This document shows positions 25,632-35,112 of a DNA stretch of 64,000 bases, piece by piece. The DNA lies in contig JBFWSG010000023.1 of NCBI GenBank assembly GCA_050248495.1, positions 25,024 to 89,023 on the forward strand, in the 5' to 3' direction. The translations under genes were made by a program, and so were the position numbers. The notes under the pieces are model-generated. The model saw only the letters and a list, made by a program, of their open reading frames with translations, was not told where the DNA came from and did no database searches. Positions within the stretch are counted from its first letter, which is position 1. Each line of letters begins with the position of its first letter. The DNA comes from DASYDU01 sp050248495. GTDB lineage: Bacteria; Planctomycetota; Planctomycetia; Pirellulales; Lacipirellulaceae.

Positions 25632-27029
25632 ATGAGCACATTAACCTATTCAGCAGTTGCTTCGCCGTCGCTGTCACTGGCCGACGCGAACACCGAGCGC
25701 CGCGGCTCCAAGTGGTTTGTGGCGATGATCATCGGGCTGGCCACGGCCGCTTACATGGTGCCTTTCGAAGAATCCTGGACGCGCTCCAGTTACGACGAGT
25801 CCTTGGACGCCGTTCGCTCCGAGGAAGGGGCCCGCAATGGCACGCTCTCGCGGCAAATCGCCATGGCTTGCCTCGGCGCGGTGGGCATTGCGGCGATTGC
25901 CACTTCGCGCGACCGGGACTATCGCATCAAAGGCATCCTGGGCGTCTTGTGCGGTGCGTACTTGATGTGGTGCTTCGCCACCATTGTGTGGACCGACGAT
26001 CTCTGGATGACGACACGGCGGCTGATTTCGCTGGGCTGCGAAGTGCTGTTGGCGCTAGCCATCGCCAAGCGGGTTACGCCGCGGCAGTTCGTTTGGATCA
26101 TCTTCTGGTGTACCTTGATCTGGCTCAGCTTGGGCATCGTTGCCGAACTGGCTCATGGCACGTTTCGGCCGACGATGTCCGGCTACCGCTTCGCCGGCCT
26201 GTTCCACCCCAATATCATCGGCGCCAACTGCGCGCTTTTGGCGATGTCGTCTCTGTATCTGGCGCGGGGCCAACGCTGGGGGGCAGTTGTGCTCTATCCG
26301 ATCGCAGCCACGGCAGTCGTGTTCCTCGCGCTGACCGGCTCGCGGACGGCGCTCGGCGCTTTGCTGTTGGCTTTGACGGCCGCCTGGTTCTTGGCGGCGC
26401 CGGGGCGGCAATTCGTGTTTCGCAGCTTCATGGCCGCATTCGCCGCACTCTGCCTGGTGTTCATCCTGGTCGTCGGTGTGTTCGACGTCTCGACCGACTG
26501 GCTCTCGATGGGTCGCAAGGACCATGACGTCTCTTCGCTCACCGGGCGCATGCCGCTCTGGCAGGAGCTCCTGGAACGCTACATTCGCGAGCGGCCGCTC
26601 TTGGGCTACGGTTACGGCGCGTTTTGGACCGACGTCCACATCGACGAAGTCTCGAAGTCGCAGGGCTGGCAGATTCCGTACGCCCATTCGACGTACATCG
26701 ACCTGCTGCTAAATGTCGGCTACATCGGGTCAGTGATCTGCCTGGTCGCCATGGTGGTCGCGCTGTTCAAGTCGCTACGGCTAGAAGCCCACCACGCGCG
26801 GATGGGCTTCGGCATGATTGCCATGATCATCATCTACGCGCTGGTCGACGGCTTGCTCGAGACCAACATCGGCAACACGTGCTTCCTGTCATTCTTCAGC
26901 ATTGTCGGCGTGTGCCTGCTGCAGTTCAGCGGAGCGCTGGCGCCTGCCGAGCCGAAACAGCAATTGGTCGCGCCGCGGCGGACGCCAATTCGTCCCCGCC
27001 GCCGCCGTGCAGTTGCGGCCGCCGTATGA
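25632..27029 (+). CDS. O-antigen ligase/polymerase family membrane protein (Wzy-like)
   Basis: 465 residues with ten or more membrane helices. The long periplasmic loop typical of the O-antigen ligase/Wzy family is present, with LWQELLERYIRERPLLGYGYGAFW at about residues 310-335 and a preceding GSRTALGALLLAL helix. It probably polymerises the flipped repeat units, together with the Wzc-like protein. The C terminus is a short Arg-rich cytoplasmic tail (PIRPRRRRAVAAAV). It starts 15 bases after the flippase gene. Ligase and polymerase members cannot be separated by sequence alone; the locus argues for polymerase. Confidence 0.85.
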   Translation: MSTLTYSAVASPSLSLADANTERRGSKWFVAMIIGLATAAYMVPFEESWTRSSYDESLDAVRSEEGARNGTLSRQIAMACLGAVGIAAIATSRDRDYRIKGILGVLCGAYLMWCFATIVWTDDLWMTTRRLISLGCEVLLALAIAKRVTPRQFVWIIFWCTLIWLSLGIVAELAHGTFRPTMSGYRFAGLFHPNIIGANCALLAMSSLYLARGQRWGAVVLYPIAATAVVFLALTGSRTALGALLLALTAAWFLAAPGRQFVFRSFMAAFAALCLVFILVVGVFDVSTDWLSMGRKDHDVSSLTGRMPLWQELLERYIRERPLLGYGYGAFWTDVHIDEVSKSQGWQIPYAHSTYIDLLLNVGYIGSVICLVAMVVALFKSLRLEAHHARMGFGMIAMIIIYALVDGLLETNIGNTCFLSFFSIVGVCLLQFSGALAPAEPKQQLVAPRRTPIRPRRRRAVAAAV

Positions 27030-27079
27030 CGCCCGTTGGTCGAAATCAACAGGAATGCCGCCGGCCTAAAGGATTCCCC

Positions 27080-28264
27080 ATGCTGAAAGTGCTCGTCGTC
27101 GGACAAACGCCCCCTCCGTACCACGGACAGGCGATCATGATCGATGGCCTCGTGCGGAGCCAATTGGCCGGCATCGAGCTGGTTCACGCGCGGATGGGCT
27201 TCTCGTCGAACGTGAACGAGGTGGGGCGCGTGCGGCTGGCAAAAGTGCTGCACCTGTTATCGCTAATCGCCCGGATCATTTATCACCGCGTAGTGAACGG
27301 CACGAAAGTTCTGTATTACCCGCCGGGCGGCGCCGATCGCGTGCCGATGATCCGCGATTTGATCACGCTGCTGGCCACCCGTTGGATGTTCGACAAGACC
27401 GTTTTCCACTATCACACGGGCGGGCTTTCCGATTTATACGACGAGCTGCCGTCCTGGCAGCAGTGGCTCTTCCGCAAGGCCTATTTCGGCGCCGACGCGG
27501 CGATTCGCAATTCGGCACTCAACCCGGAAGACGGCCGCCGCCTCGCAGCGAAACGCGACTACATCATCCCCAACGGAATCGACGATCCGTGTCCGACGGG
27601 CGCTACCGTCGAGGAGCCAGCTGGGGGCGATGCCAACCGTCCGCTGCGAATCTTGTTTGTCGGGACGCTGTGCGAATCGAAGGGCGCGCTCGTGCTGGTG
27701 GAAGCCTGCAAAAAGCTGGCGGATCGGGGCGTACCGTTTGAGGTCGCCTTCATGGGCGGCTGGAGTGACAACGAGTTCGCCGCCCAGATGCAGAAGCGGA
27801 TCGAAGCATTGCAGCTTGCGGATCGCGTGCGATTTTTGGGCGTGCTCACGGGCGACGCGAAGTTCGCGGCCTTCAAACAGGCCGACGTGTTCTGCTTCCC
27901 GACTTTTTTCAAATGCGAGACGTTTGGGCTGGTGCTCCTCGAGGCGATGGCGTGCGGGCTGCCCGTCGTGGCCGCGCGATGGCGTGGAATTCCGACGGTC
28001 GTCGACAACGGCAAGACCGGCTTCCTGGTCGAGCCGCAGGATGCGGATGCGGTCGCCGAGCAGCTAGCGCACTTGGCCGCAGACGCCGGTCTGCGCCATC
28101 GGCTCGGCCAGGCCGGTCGGGAAAGATTCCTCCGCGAATTTACGTTCACGCATCACCTGCAGCTGATGCGTCGCATGTTCCTCGAAACGGCCGGCGTTGA
28201 AACCGTGGGCGTCGTGCCGAGCCAGCAGCCGAACCCCGTTGGCGAGGCGCTCGCTGTGTCTTGA
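27080..28264 (+). CDS. Glycosyltransferase family 4 (GT4)
   Basis: 394 residues; the start at 27080 fits AAAGGA six bases upstream and the Rossmann start MLKVLVVGQTPPPYHGQ. The GT-B fold has a donor-binding C-terminal half with ILFVGTLCESKGALVLVEACKKL, FPTFFKCETFGLVLLEAMACGLPVVA (E-x7-E motif) and GIPTVVDNGKTGFLV. It is a retaining enzyme that adds one sugar to the lipid-linked exopolysaccharide unit. Donor and acceptor cannot be predicted. It lies 50 bases after the polymerase gene in the same operon. Confidence 0.9.
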   Translation: MLKVLVVGQTPPPYHGQAIMIDGLVRSQLAGIELVHARMGFSSNVNEVGRVRLAKVLHLLSLIARIIYHRVVNGTKVLYYPPGGADRVPMIRDLITLLATRWMFDKTVFHYHTGGLSDLYDELPSWQQWLFRKAYFGADAAIRNSALNPEDGRRLAAKRDYIIPNGIDDPCPTGATVEEPAGGDANRPLRILFVGTLCESKGALVLVEACKKLADRGVPFEVAFMGGWSDNEFAAQMQKRIEALQLADRVRFLGVLTGDAKFAAFKQADVFCFPTFFKCETFGLVLLEAMACGLPVVAARWRGIPTVVDNGKTGFLVEPQDADAVAEQLAHLAADAGLRHRLGQAGRERFLREFTFTHHLQLMRRMFLETAGVETVGVVPSQQPNPVGEALAVS

Positions 28265-28324
28265 CGCGTGGTCCTTCCGGCCATTTTCCGCCCATTCAAC
28301 TCTACTCTTCCCTTTGTGATCGCC

Positions 28325-29113
28325 ATGTCCGAAAACTATCCATCAGCGCCGCAATACGAGGGGGCGCTGTCGATATTAGGAGCCCAGCTGAGCCCCGTTT
28401 CCGTCGATGAACTGCATCGCTACATCGGCGAAGTGATCGAGCAGCGGCAGCGGGCACTGATTCTCCACTTGAACGTCCACTGCGTGAATCTGTGCCAGAA
28501 ATATCGCTGGTTCAAGGATTTCATCAACCAGGCCCACCTGGTGTTTTGCGATGGCGACGGTGTCCGCTGGGGCGCGAAGATGCTCGGTCTCAGCGCCCCG
28601 CCGAAGATTACCTACGACCGCTGGATCTGGCAGCTCGCGGAGCTGGCCGACAAGAACGGTTATCGCGTGTATTTTCTGGGAGGTGAGCCCGGCGTGGCGG
28701 CGGCCGCGGCCGAGCGCATCGGCCAGCGCTTTCCGCAATTGAAATTCGTCGGAACGCAGCACGGCTACTTCGACAAAAGCGGCAGCGAGAACGAACAGGC
28801 CATCGCCGCAATCAACGAGGCCAGGCCCGACATCCTCGTGCTCGGTTTCGGCATGCCGATCCAGGAGCAGTGGCTCCGCGACAATTGGCAACAGATCGAG
28901 GCCCACGTGATGCTCACGGGCGGTGCAGTGTTCGACTATGCCTCGGGCCGGGCCCGGCGAGCGCCCGCCTGGATGATCCGCCTGAACCTGGAATGGCTCT
29001 ATCGGTTCTCGCAGGAACCCAAGCGGCTGTTCAAACGATACTTGTGGGGAAATCCCTATTTCATGTGGAAGATAATGCAGGCGAAATGGCTGCCGCGCAG
29101 GAGCGTGCGATGA
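28325..29113 (+). CDS. WecG/TagA/CpsF family glycosyltransferase
   Basis: 262 residues from ATG 28325 (a GTG at 28268 is less likely). Family motifs: LHLNVHCVNLCQKY, the acidic motif CDGDGVRWGA that carries the probable catalytic Asp, GYRVYFLGGEPGVA, PDILVLGFGMPIQEQWL and RRAPAWMIRLNLEWLYR. This GT26 family includes UDP-ManNAcA and UDP-GlcNAc transferases that act on undecaprenyl-linked sugars; the polar C-terminal tail is usually responsible for membrane contact. It likely adds the second sugar after the initiating transferase. Its stop overlaps the next gene's ATG (ATGA). Confidence 0.92.
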   Translation: MSENYPSAPQYEGALSILGAQLSPVSVDELHRYIGEVIEQRQRALILHLNVHCVNLCQKYRWFKDFINQAHLVFCDGDGVRWGAKMLGLSAPPKITYDRWIWQLAELADKNGYRVYFLGGEPGVAAAAAERIGQRFPQLKFVGTQHGYFDKSGSENEQAIAAINEARPDILVLGFGMPIQEQWLRDNWQQIEAHVMLTGGAVFDYASGRARRAPAWMIRLNLEWLYRFSQEPKRLFKRYLWGNPYFMWKIMQAKWLPRRSVR

Positions 29114-30270
29114 TTCGATACGCGTCGACTTTGGAAATGGAACCGGTTTCTGCCGCCCCGCCTCGTCCGGCGATTGACGATCTGGTCGTCGTCATGCCGG
29201 TGTTTTCGGGCGGCGGCGCGCGGCGCGACGTGGTCCTGCTCTGCAACGCGCTGGCCGTCAAAGGCGTGCCAGTCACTATACTTGTGCTCGTCGACGAAGG
29301 TCCGCTCGGCGGCTTGATCGACTCGCGCGTACGCGTGGTCGATTTGGGGGTGCCGCGGATTCGCTATGCGCTGCCGGCGATTCGGCGTGCGATCCGCGCG
29401 GCAGCACCCCAGATGGTCCTCTCTTCCGAGTCGAGTTTGAATGTGGCCTGCCTGGCCGCCGTCCGCACGTTGCCGCGCTCGGCTCGCCCGCTAATCGTCC
29501 TGCGTGAAGTGGCTAGCCCTTCGGCTGCGCAGCAGTACGATCCTTCGTGGCAGGGTCGCGTCGCCTATCGAGTGCTGCATCATCTTTACCGCTACGCCGA
29601 CCGCGTCATCACGCTCACCGACGGCGCCCGCCGCGACCTCGTGGAGAACTTTTCACTGCCGCAAGAAAAGGTAGCCACGATGCTCTCGAACGCCGTGATC
29701 ACGCCGGACGTGACCGAGCGAATCGACGGCTGGGACGGCGAGTCGGGCCGCGAAAATGGCCTCGTGGTGTCGGTCGGACGCCTCTCTCCGGAAAAGAACC
29801 AGCGGCTACTGCTCGAGGCGATGACGCTCGATGCGGATGGCACGTGGCGCCTGGCCTTGGTGGGCGACGGCCCCGAGCGTGCAGCGCTCGAGCGGTTTGC
29901 CGCTGAGCATGGTCTGTCGCACCGCGTGACGTTCGTGGGCTTCGATCCCGATCCATTTGCCTGGCTGATGAAAGCCCAGGTCGCTGTGTGCTCTTCGGTC
30001 TACGAGGGACTGTGCAACGCGATCATCGAAGCGCTCGGCTGCGGCACGCCCGTAGTGTCGACCGATTGCCCCTTCGGGCCGCACGAAATTCTCCAGGGCG
30101 GCAAGCTTGGAACGCTGGTGCCGGAGGGTGACGCGCCCGCACTCGCTGCAGCGATTCGATCCGCTCTTCGAGCGCCGGTTGACCGGCAGCGGTTGATTGA
30201 TCGTAGCCTCGACTACACGGCCGAACGGGCCGCCGACGATTTTCTCGAGATCGCCGGCGCCCTGGTGTGA
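29110..30270 (+). CDS. Glycosyltransferase family 4 (GT4)
   Basis: 386 residues from the ATG overlapping the WecG stop. The N-terminal domain starts VVVMPVFSGGGARRDVVLLCNALAVKGVPV, typical of GT4 enzymes of the GlcNAc/GalNAc-transferase type. The donor domain has VGRLSPEKNQRLLLEAM, CSSVYEGLCNAIIEALGCGTPVVSTDCPFGPHEIL with the E-x7-E motif. It is probably the last gene of the exopolysaccharide operon: the next gene is convergent only 25 bases downstream, with a small hairpin between them. Sugar specificity unknown. Confidence 0.9.
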   Translation: MIRYASTLEMEPVSAAPPRPAIDDLVVVMPVFSGGGARRDVVLLCNALAVKGVPVTILVLVDEGPLGGLIDSRVRVVDLGVPRIRYALPAIRRAIRAAAPQMVLSSESSLNVACLAAVRTLPRSARPLIVLREVASPSAAQQYDPSWQGRVAYRVLHHLYRYADRVITLTDGARRDLVENFSLPQEKVATMLSNAVITPDVTERIDGWDGESGRENGLVVSVGRLSPEKNQRLLLEAMTLDADGTWRLALVGDGPERAALERFAAEHGLSHRVTFVGFDPDPFAWLMKAQVAVCSSVYEGLCNAIIEALGCGTPVVSTDCPFGPHEILQGGKLGTLVPEGDAPALAAAIRSALRAPVDRQRLIDRSLDYTAERAADDFLEIAGALV

Positions 30271-30287
30271 CGCAAGTTGAATGCGTC
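30269..30287. terminator. Small hairpin between convergent genes
   Basis: GACGCA-AGTTGAA-TGCGTC overlaps the stop of the last exopolysaccharide gene and lies in the 25-base gap before the end of the convergent dehydrogenase gene. No T-run follows, so the call is weak. Confidence 0.3.
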
Positions 30288-30295
30288 GGGCCCGA

Positions 30296-31333
30296 TCACT
30301 CGAACTCGATCATTGCCTTCACCACGCCGTCACGATAGTTGGCCACCAGGTCGAAGGCCGCGTCGCTTTGCTGGAACGCGAAGTGGTGCGTGATCAAATC
30401 GCGGACCGCGGCGGGTCGTCGGGCAATCAGGTCCAACGCCGCCTGGACGCAGCCTCGCTGCCGGCGAATATTCACGATCGTGATCTCGCGGCGGCGGATT
30501 GTCTCGGGATTGAACGATATCCGGTCCACTTCCGGAATGCCGATGATCGCCAGCGTTCCGCCGGGGCGCAGGATTTCCACGGCGTCGTCCAGCGCCGCCT
30601 GTTGCCCGCAACATTCGAAGACGACGTCGAGCCCCAGCGGTTCACGCTCGAGAATCGCCGCGACGACACTTTCCTGGCGCGGATTGCCGACCCAATCGCA
30701 GCCTGCCCGGCGGGCGGCGGCGCAGCGTTCGTCGATCAAGTCCGTCGCGTACACGGGTCCGCAACCGGCGTCGCTCGCGGCCAAATGAACCGTGCGTCCG
30801 ATCGGTCCCATGCCCAGGATTCCGATCCGAGCACCCGCCGTCACTCTCGCCTGCCTGACGGCGTAAATCGCGATTGCCAGCGGCTCAGAGACTGTCGCTT
30901 CGCCGAGCGACATCGCGTCGGTGATCTTGAAGCAATTCTCCTCGGGCATCACGAGGAACTGCGAGAGGCTTCCCTCTGCCTGGCCGGGGCAGCCGAGAAA
31001 GCGGTTGTGCCGGCAGGTGTTCTCGCGCCCGGCAAGACACTGGTCACAGCGGCCGCAGGTCATCGCCGGCTCGATAGCGATCCGGTCGCCGACGCGGACG
31101 TGCTGGACCGCGCTGCCAATTGCGGCGACGGTTCCCGCACACTCGTGTCCAACAGCAAAGGGAAACTCGACGACCTGGCAGCCGATGCGGCCGGTCGTGT
31201 AATAGTGGATATCGGACCCGCAAACGCCCACCGCCCCCATCCGAATCAGCACATCCGTCGGCCGTTCGAGGTCGGGATCGGGTACGTCGACGAGCCCCAT
31301 CGCCCGCAGGCCGGTTAGCTTGAACGATTTCAT
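30296..31333 (-). CDS. Zinc-dependent medium-chain dehydrogenase (polyol/threonine DH-like)
   Basis: 345 residues from MKSFKLTGLRAMG; longer frames upstream run into the preceding gene and are excluded. Catalytic-zinc ligands are in GVCGSDIHYYTTG and GHECAG; the four-Cys structural zinc loop is CGRCDQCLAGRENTC; the NAD-binding loop is GILGMGPIG. It resembles sorbitol/L-iditol and related polyol dehydrogenases. It is the last gene of a six-gene operon with a sugar-phosphate-type aldolase, which suggests oxidation of a polyol or reduction of a ketose or aldehyde from the same pathway. The exact substrate is not deducible. Confidence 0.9.
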   Translation of the reverse strand: MKSFKLTGLRAMGLVDVPDPDLERPTDVLIRMGAVGVCGSDIHYYTTGRIGCQVVEFPFAVGHECAGTVAAIGSAVQHVRVGDRIAIEPAMTCGRCDQCLAGRENTCRHNRFLGCPGQAEGSLSQFLVMPEENCFKITDAMSLGEATVSEPLAIAIYAVRQARVTAGARIGILGMGPIGRTVHLAASDAGCGPVYATDLIDERCAAARRAGCDWVGNPRQESVVAAILEREPLGLDVVFECCGQQAALDDAVEILRPGGTLAIIGIPEVDRISFNPETIRRREITIVNIRRQRGCVQAALDLIARRPAAVRDLITHHFAFQQSDAAFDLVANYRDGVVKAMIEFE

Positions 31334-31368
31334 GGCGTGCCCCGATCTGCAATCAATCTGATCCGCAA

Positions 31369-33009
31369 TTAGTTCTTCGCCGCGACGCGGAGCAGTTCCT
31401 CTTCGGCCTCGCGCGTCCATCGGCCGCCGTCCAGCTTTGCGGCCACGGTGGGAAACCGCTTGGGCAATTCGCCGAGCGGAACCAGTCCCAGCTCGCGGAG
31501 CATCGGGTAGACAATGATCTTTCCGGCGAGCGTGCGATTTTCGACGCAGCCGATGCCGTCGATCGCACCGGCCATGCCGCTCACCGCGTCGACCGAGGCA
31601 TTCGTGTCGAAGCCATCCTGCTCGACCTTGCGGAGCACGATTCGCATGTCCTCGATCGTCGAACCGCTGGTGCCAAACATGAAGCATTGCTTCTCGATGT
31701 AGGCGTCGAGATCGAGCGGATGTTTGGTTGGCGCCGGGATGCCGGCGAAAATGTTGATCACCGCCCCGTCCGCGGCATCCTGGATCGCACTGGCAACCAG
31801 CGCGCCGACGGGTGCCATCAATGCGAAGTAACTGAACTTCTCCGTGAGCGGAGTCGATTGCGTGTTCACCAGCCGCAGCGGAACGCCGTTCGCTGCCGCC
31901 AGCGGCTCGGCCTTTTTACGGAGCGTTTCCAGCCGGGCATCTTCGAAGTCGGTGCCCACCACGCTCACGCCCGGCAGCGGCAGGCAGACATCGCGCAGCA
32001 CGTGCATCTGCCCCATCGGTCCGCCCGCGCCGACCACGAGCACGCGGTCTTGAGCCCGCACCTCGCCGGTCGCCGGGATCACCTGATACGAGGCCGCCGC
32101 GTCACTGCCCGTCGTTCCGATCCATCGAGTGTTGCCGTAATGAACGCGGCCGACTCCGACCGACACGCTCTCGCCGATCTTCTTGCCGCCCAGCACGATA
32201 TTGATAATGCCGCCCGTCGCCAGCTTGTCGTTGAGCGCCTCGATCGTCGCACGATCCGCTCCAAAGTAGAGAATGTCGTCAAACGATTCATTCGGCAGCG
32301 CGGCGACTTCGCCCGGGGCCGCGCGGCGAATCTCGGCCGGTTTGCCATCTGGTGAGAAGCTCGCTTCGACGCCCGTCTCCGAGCAGCCGGAGTCGACCAC
32401 GATCAAGAGCCGCCCACCTGACTTGATCCGATTCCGCTCGCGCGTGACATACGAATCCTCGACGCAGGCCCACGGCTCGACAAGTGCGATGGCCGAGGCC
32501 CCGCGCTCCTCCCCAACTGAGATCAGAAAGCGATCGCCGTTCGGTGCGATCACGACGCGCTCGTCGACGAGCGTGTATTCCTGCAGGCCGCCTTCGAAGT
32601 TGTACCCGAAGGCGGCGTTCGAGCCGGCGACCGTCGGCAGCTGGCGATAGTCGGCCTGCACCAGGCAGCGCTCGCCGATGCGGTGCTGCTTCACTTCGCT
32701 ACCGACCGCCACGATCCGGCAGACGACTTCATGCCCGGGCACGACCGGCTGTTTGCCGGGCACATAGCCCTGAATCCCCGCCAGCACCGACTGTTCGATG
32801 CCGGCGGCGATCTCCGACTTCCGCACGTGGTCGTGGAACTGTTTGAGCAGCTTCAAATCGGAAAAGCAGAGGCCGACCGCTTCGACTTTGGCCAGGATTT
32901 CGTGTGGTCCAGGCTGCGGCACCGGCTTCGCCGCGTTGAGCCGCAATGCGCCGGGGCCGACGAGTTGAACGGCGTGCTGCGTCTTCGGGATGATGGTTGG
33001 CGTCGTCAT
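31369..33009 (-). CDS. Large medium-chain dehydrogenase-like protein with two nucleotide-binding segments
   Basis: 546 residues, about 180 longer than a standard medium-chain dehydrogenase. The GroES-like catalytic part (about 1-180) has AVGLCFSDLKLLKQF and PGHEVVCRIVAVG but no four-Cys structural loop. A Rossmann-like segment at about 205-315 (RLLIVVDSGC; FDDILYFGADRATIEALNDKLATGGIINIVLGG) is followed by a second one at about 322-500 (DRVLVVGAGGPMGQMHV). The family resembles L-sorbose-1-phosphate-reductase-like proteins, which also carry an insert, but I am not sure of this. It starts 12 bases after the aldolase fusion gene and probably handles an intermediate of that pathway. Confidence 0.8.
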   Translation of the reverse strand: MTTPTIIPKTQHAVQLVGPGALRLNAAKPVPQPGPHEILAKVEAVGLCFSDLKLLKQFHDHVRKSEIAAGIEQSVLAGIQGYVPGKQPVVPGHEVVCRIVAVGSEVKQHRIGERCLVQADYRQLPTVAGSNAAFGYNFEGGLQEYTLVDERVVIAPNGDRFLISVGEERGASAIALVEPWACVEDSYVTRERNRIKSGGRLLIVVDSGCSETGVEASFSPDGKPAEIRRAAPGEVAALPNESFDDILYFGADRATIEALNDKLATGGIINIVLGGKKIGESVSVGVGRVHYGNTRWIGTTGSDAAASYQVIPATGEVRAQDRVLVVGAGGPMGQMHVLRDVCLPLPGVSVVGTDFEDARLETLRKKAEPLAAANGVPLRLVNTQSTPLTEKFSYFALMAPVGALVASAIQDAADGAVINIFAGIPAPTKHPLDLDAYIEKQCFMFGTSGSTIEDMRIVLRKVEQDGFDTNASVDAVSGMAGAIDGIGCVENRTLAGKIIVYPMLRELGLVPLGELPKRFPTVAAKLDGGRWTREAEEELLRVAAKN

Positions 33010-33021
33010 TATATATAGGTC

Positions 33022-35112
33022 TCAGCGTAGCATTTCCTGGCCGCCCGTCACGGGCAGCGCCTGACCGGTTTCATACTGTTGGTCGACAAGGTAGAGAATC
33101 GCCTTGAGGACGTCGGCGGTCGAGCAGCCGCGACCCATCGGCACCTTGGTTTCGTAGGCCCGCTTCACGTCAGCGATCGTCCTCGCCCCGGGCACTTTCC
33201 CGGCCCTCAAATACTGCACGAACAGGCCCTTCTCCGGATCGGACCACAACGGCCCGTCAAGAAAATTCCCCGGGCAGACGGCATTCACTTTCACGCCGTC
33301 TTCGACCAGTTCCAGCGCGAACGATTGCGTCAGGCCGATGCCGCCGAATTTGCTGCCGGCGTAGGCGAAATTCTTCTTCGAGCCGGCGAGCCCGGACTTG
33401 GAATTGATCTGGATGATGTCGCTCCAAGCCGACGGTTTTGCTTTGTGTTGGACGGCGAGGATCGGCGCAACGGCCTTCACGCACAGGAAGTAACCCTTGT
33501 AATTCACGTCGGTGACGAAATCAAAATCCGCTTCCGACTGGGTCTTCACTGATTCGGCACGCAGGACGCCGGCGTTGGAGATAAAAATATCCAGGCCGCC
33601 GAACGTGCGGACCACCATGTCGAGAACTTGCTCAATCGAATCGCCGTCGGTGACATTCATCGCCAGCCCCAGCGCGGTGCCGGCGCCATGCCTGGCCGCC
33701 AAATCATCCGCCGCTTGCGCCACGCCCGCTTCATTGACGTCGGCAAGCGCGACGCACGCGCCTTCGGCCGCCAGGCCGCGAGCGATCTCCAGTCCGAATC
33801 CCTGCGCCGCGCCGGTGACGACGGCCACCTTGCCCTTGAGCCGGCCCTCGGCGGCGCCGGCGAGCGAAACGCTGCGGCGATACGATTCGACTTCCCAATC
33901 CTCGATGAAGCGCCGTTCGCGTTCAGTGAGAAAGTTGACGCCGCCGAGTCGCGTGGCCCCGGCCATCACTTTGGCCGCATCGAGGTAGACGTCGCGGGCC
34001 GTGTTGGCTTGCTTCACGTCGTCGCCGATCGCAAACAAGCCCAGCCCCTCCACGAGGATGATTTTGGGCGCGAATCGGTGGCGACTTTTGTGTTCTTCGA
34101 TGGCAGTCCGCAATCGTACCACCAGTTGCGCGTCGTCCTCTTGGTCGTCGAGACTATACCACAGCGGGAAGCTGCCGCAGTAGACGATCTGGTCGGGGGT
34201 CAGCGGTCCTCCGAGCGCTGCGGCCTTGCCCGTTGGCGTGCCGACAATCCCCTGGCACGCCGGCGAGTCGTCGAACGTGACGACTTTGAGCGGCGCCGAT
34301 TCTCCGTCGGCCAACAAGCCGCGCAGCGCCGGCGCTATTCGGCGGACCCACGGCTCGGGCGCAGCAGTCATCGTCGGTTGGCCGAAAGTGGCCGTCGACC
34401 AATCCTCCCCCAATCGCGTCGCGATCTTGCCGAGAAGCTCGTCCGTGGTCGCGCGGATCGCCGCCGGCTCATCGCCGAACACGATCAGCCCGTGGTTGGC
34501 CATGAGCACGGCGGTCGGTGGGCGATCGCCAGGCGGCGCGCGTCGGTTGTCGAGCGCCTGTTTGAGCGACTGGGCGAGGATGAAACCGGGGTCGACGTAC
34601 GGCAGCCAGAGGATCGAATCGCCAAACAACTCACGGGCCAGCTGCTCCCCGTCGCGCCGGCAGGTGAGCGTGTTGGCGATCGTGGCGTGGCTGTGGACGA
34701 CGTACGTGCCTGGGAGCAGGTGATGCAACAGCACTTCAACGCTCGGCCGCTGGCCCCGCTCCGGTCGGCAGCGGGCCGCGGCGATGCGGTCCTTGAATTG
34801 GGCTTCGCGTCGCACGGGAACGCTGTCGAGCGTCGCATTGGCTAGCGCTTCGAGCTGGTCACGATCCATTTCGACAAAACCGTCCACAGTCATCGTGGCG
34901 AGCGACGTGCCGCTGGCTTTCACATACAGTCGATTACCGATTTTGCACGAAGTGTTTCCGCCGCCGGCCAGCACGATCGCTGGATCGGATCCGTAAAAGC
35001 GCGAGAGCTTCGTGATCACGTCCAACTCGCGGTCGGACGGGTCGAATGCGGGCCAGGCGTTGGGGGCGGATGCAGTCAACGAAATTTGCCTCGTAGCGTT
35101 ATTACCTGACAC
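33022..35112 (-). CDS. Bifunctional class II aldolase / short-chain dehydrogenase (RhaD-type fusion)
   Basis: 696 residues. Residues about 10-400 form a class II (zinc) aldolase/adducin domain: GGGNTSCKIGNRLYVKASGTSL, the metal-binding HSHATIANTL (about 139) and NHGLIVFGDE. Residues about 425-690 are a short-chain dehydrogenase with TGAAQGFG (about 431), SNAG, and the catalytic Tyr-Lys in FAYAGSKFGG (about 584). The layout equals the rhamnulose-1-phosphate aldolase/lactaldehyde dehydrogenase fusion of many bacteria: it would cleave a ketose-1-phosphate into DHAP and lactaldehyde and oxidise the aldehyde. No kinase or isomerase for rhamnose or fucose is in the window, so the substrate may differ. 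It begins on the base next to the stop of the PHP gene. Confidence 0.92.
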   Translation of the reverse strand: MSGNNATRQISLTASAPNAWPAFDPSDRELDVITKLSRFYGSDPAIVLAGGGNTSCKIGNRLYVKASGTSLATMTVDGFVEMDRDQLEALANATLDSVPVRREAQFKDRIAAARCRPERGQRPSVEVLLHHLLPGTYVVHSHATIANTLTCRRDGEQLARELFGDSILWLPYVDPGFILAQSLKQALDNRRAPPGDRPPTAVLMANHGLIVFGDEPAAIRATTDELLGKIATRLGEDWSTATFGQPTMTAAPEPWVRRIAPALRGLLADGESAPLKVVTFDDSPACQGIVGTPTGKAAALGGPLTPDQIVYCGSFPLWYSLDDQEDDAQLVVRLRTAIEEHKSRHRFAPKIILVEGLGLFAIGDDVKQANTARDVYLDAAKVMAGATRLGGVNFLTERERRFIEDWEVESYRRSVSLAGAAEGRLKGKVAVVTGAAQGFGLEIARGLAAEGACVALADVNEAGVAQAADDLAARHGAGTALGLAMNVTDGDSIEQVLDMVVRTFGGLDIFISNAGVLRAESVKTQSEADFDFVTDVNYKGYFLCVKAVAPILAVQHKAKPSAWSDIIQINSKSGLAGSKKNFAYAGSKFGGIGLTQSFALELVEDGVKVNAVCPGNFLDGPLWSDPEKGLFVQYLRAGKVPGARTIADVKRAYETKVPMGRGCSTADVLKAILYLVDQQYETGQALPVTGGQEMLR

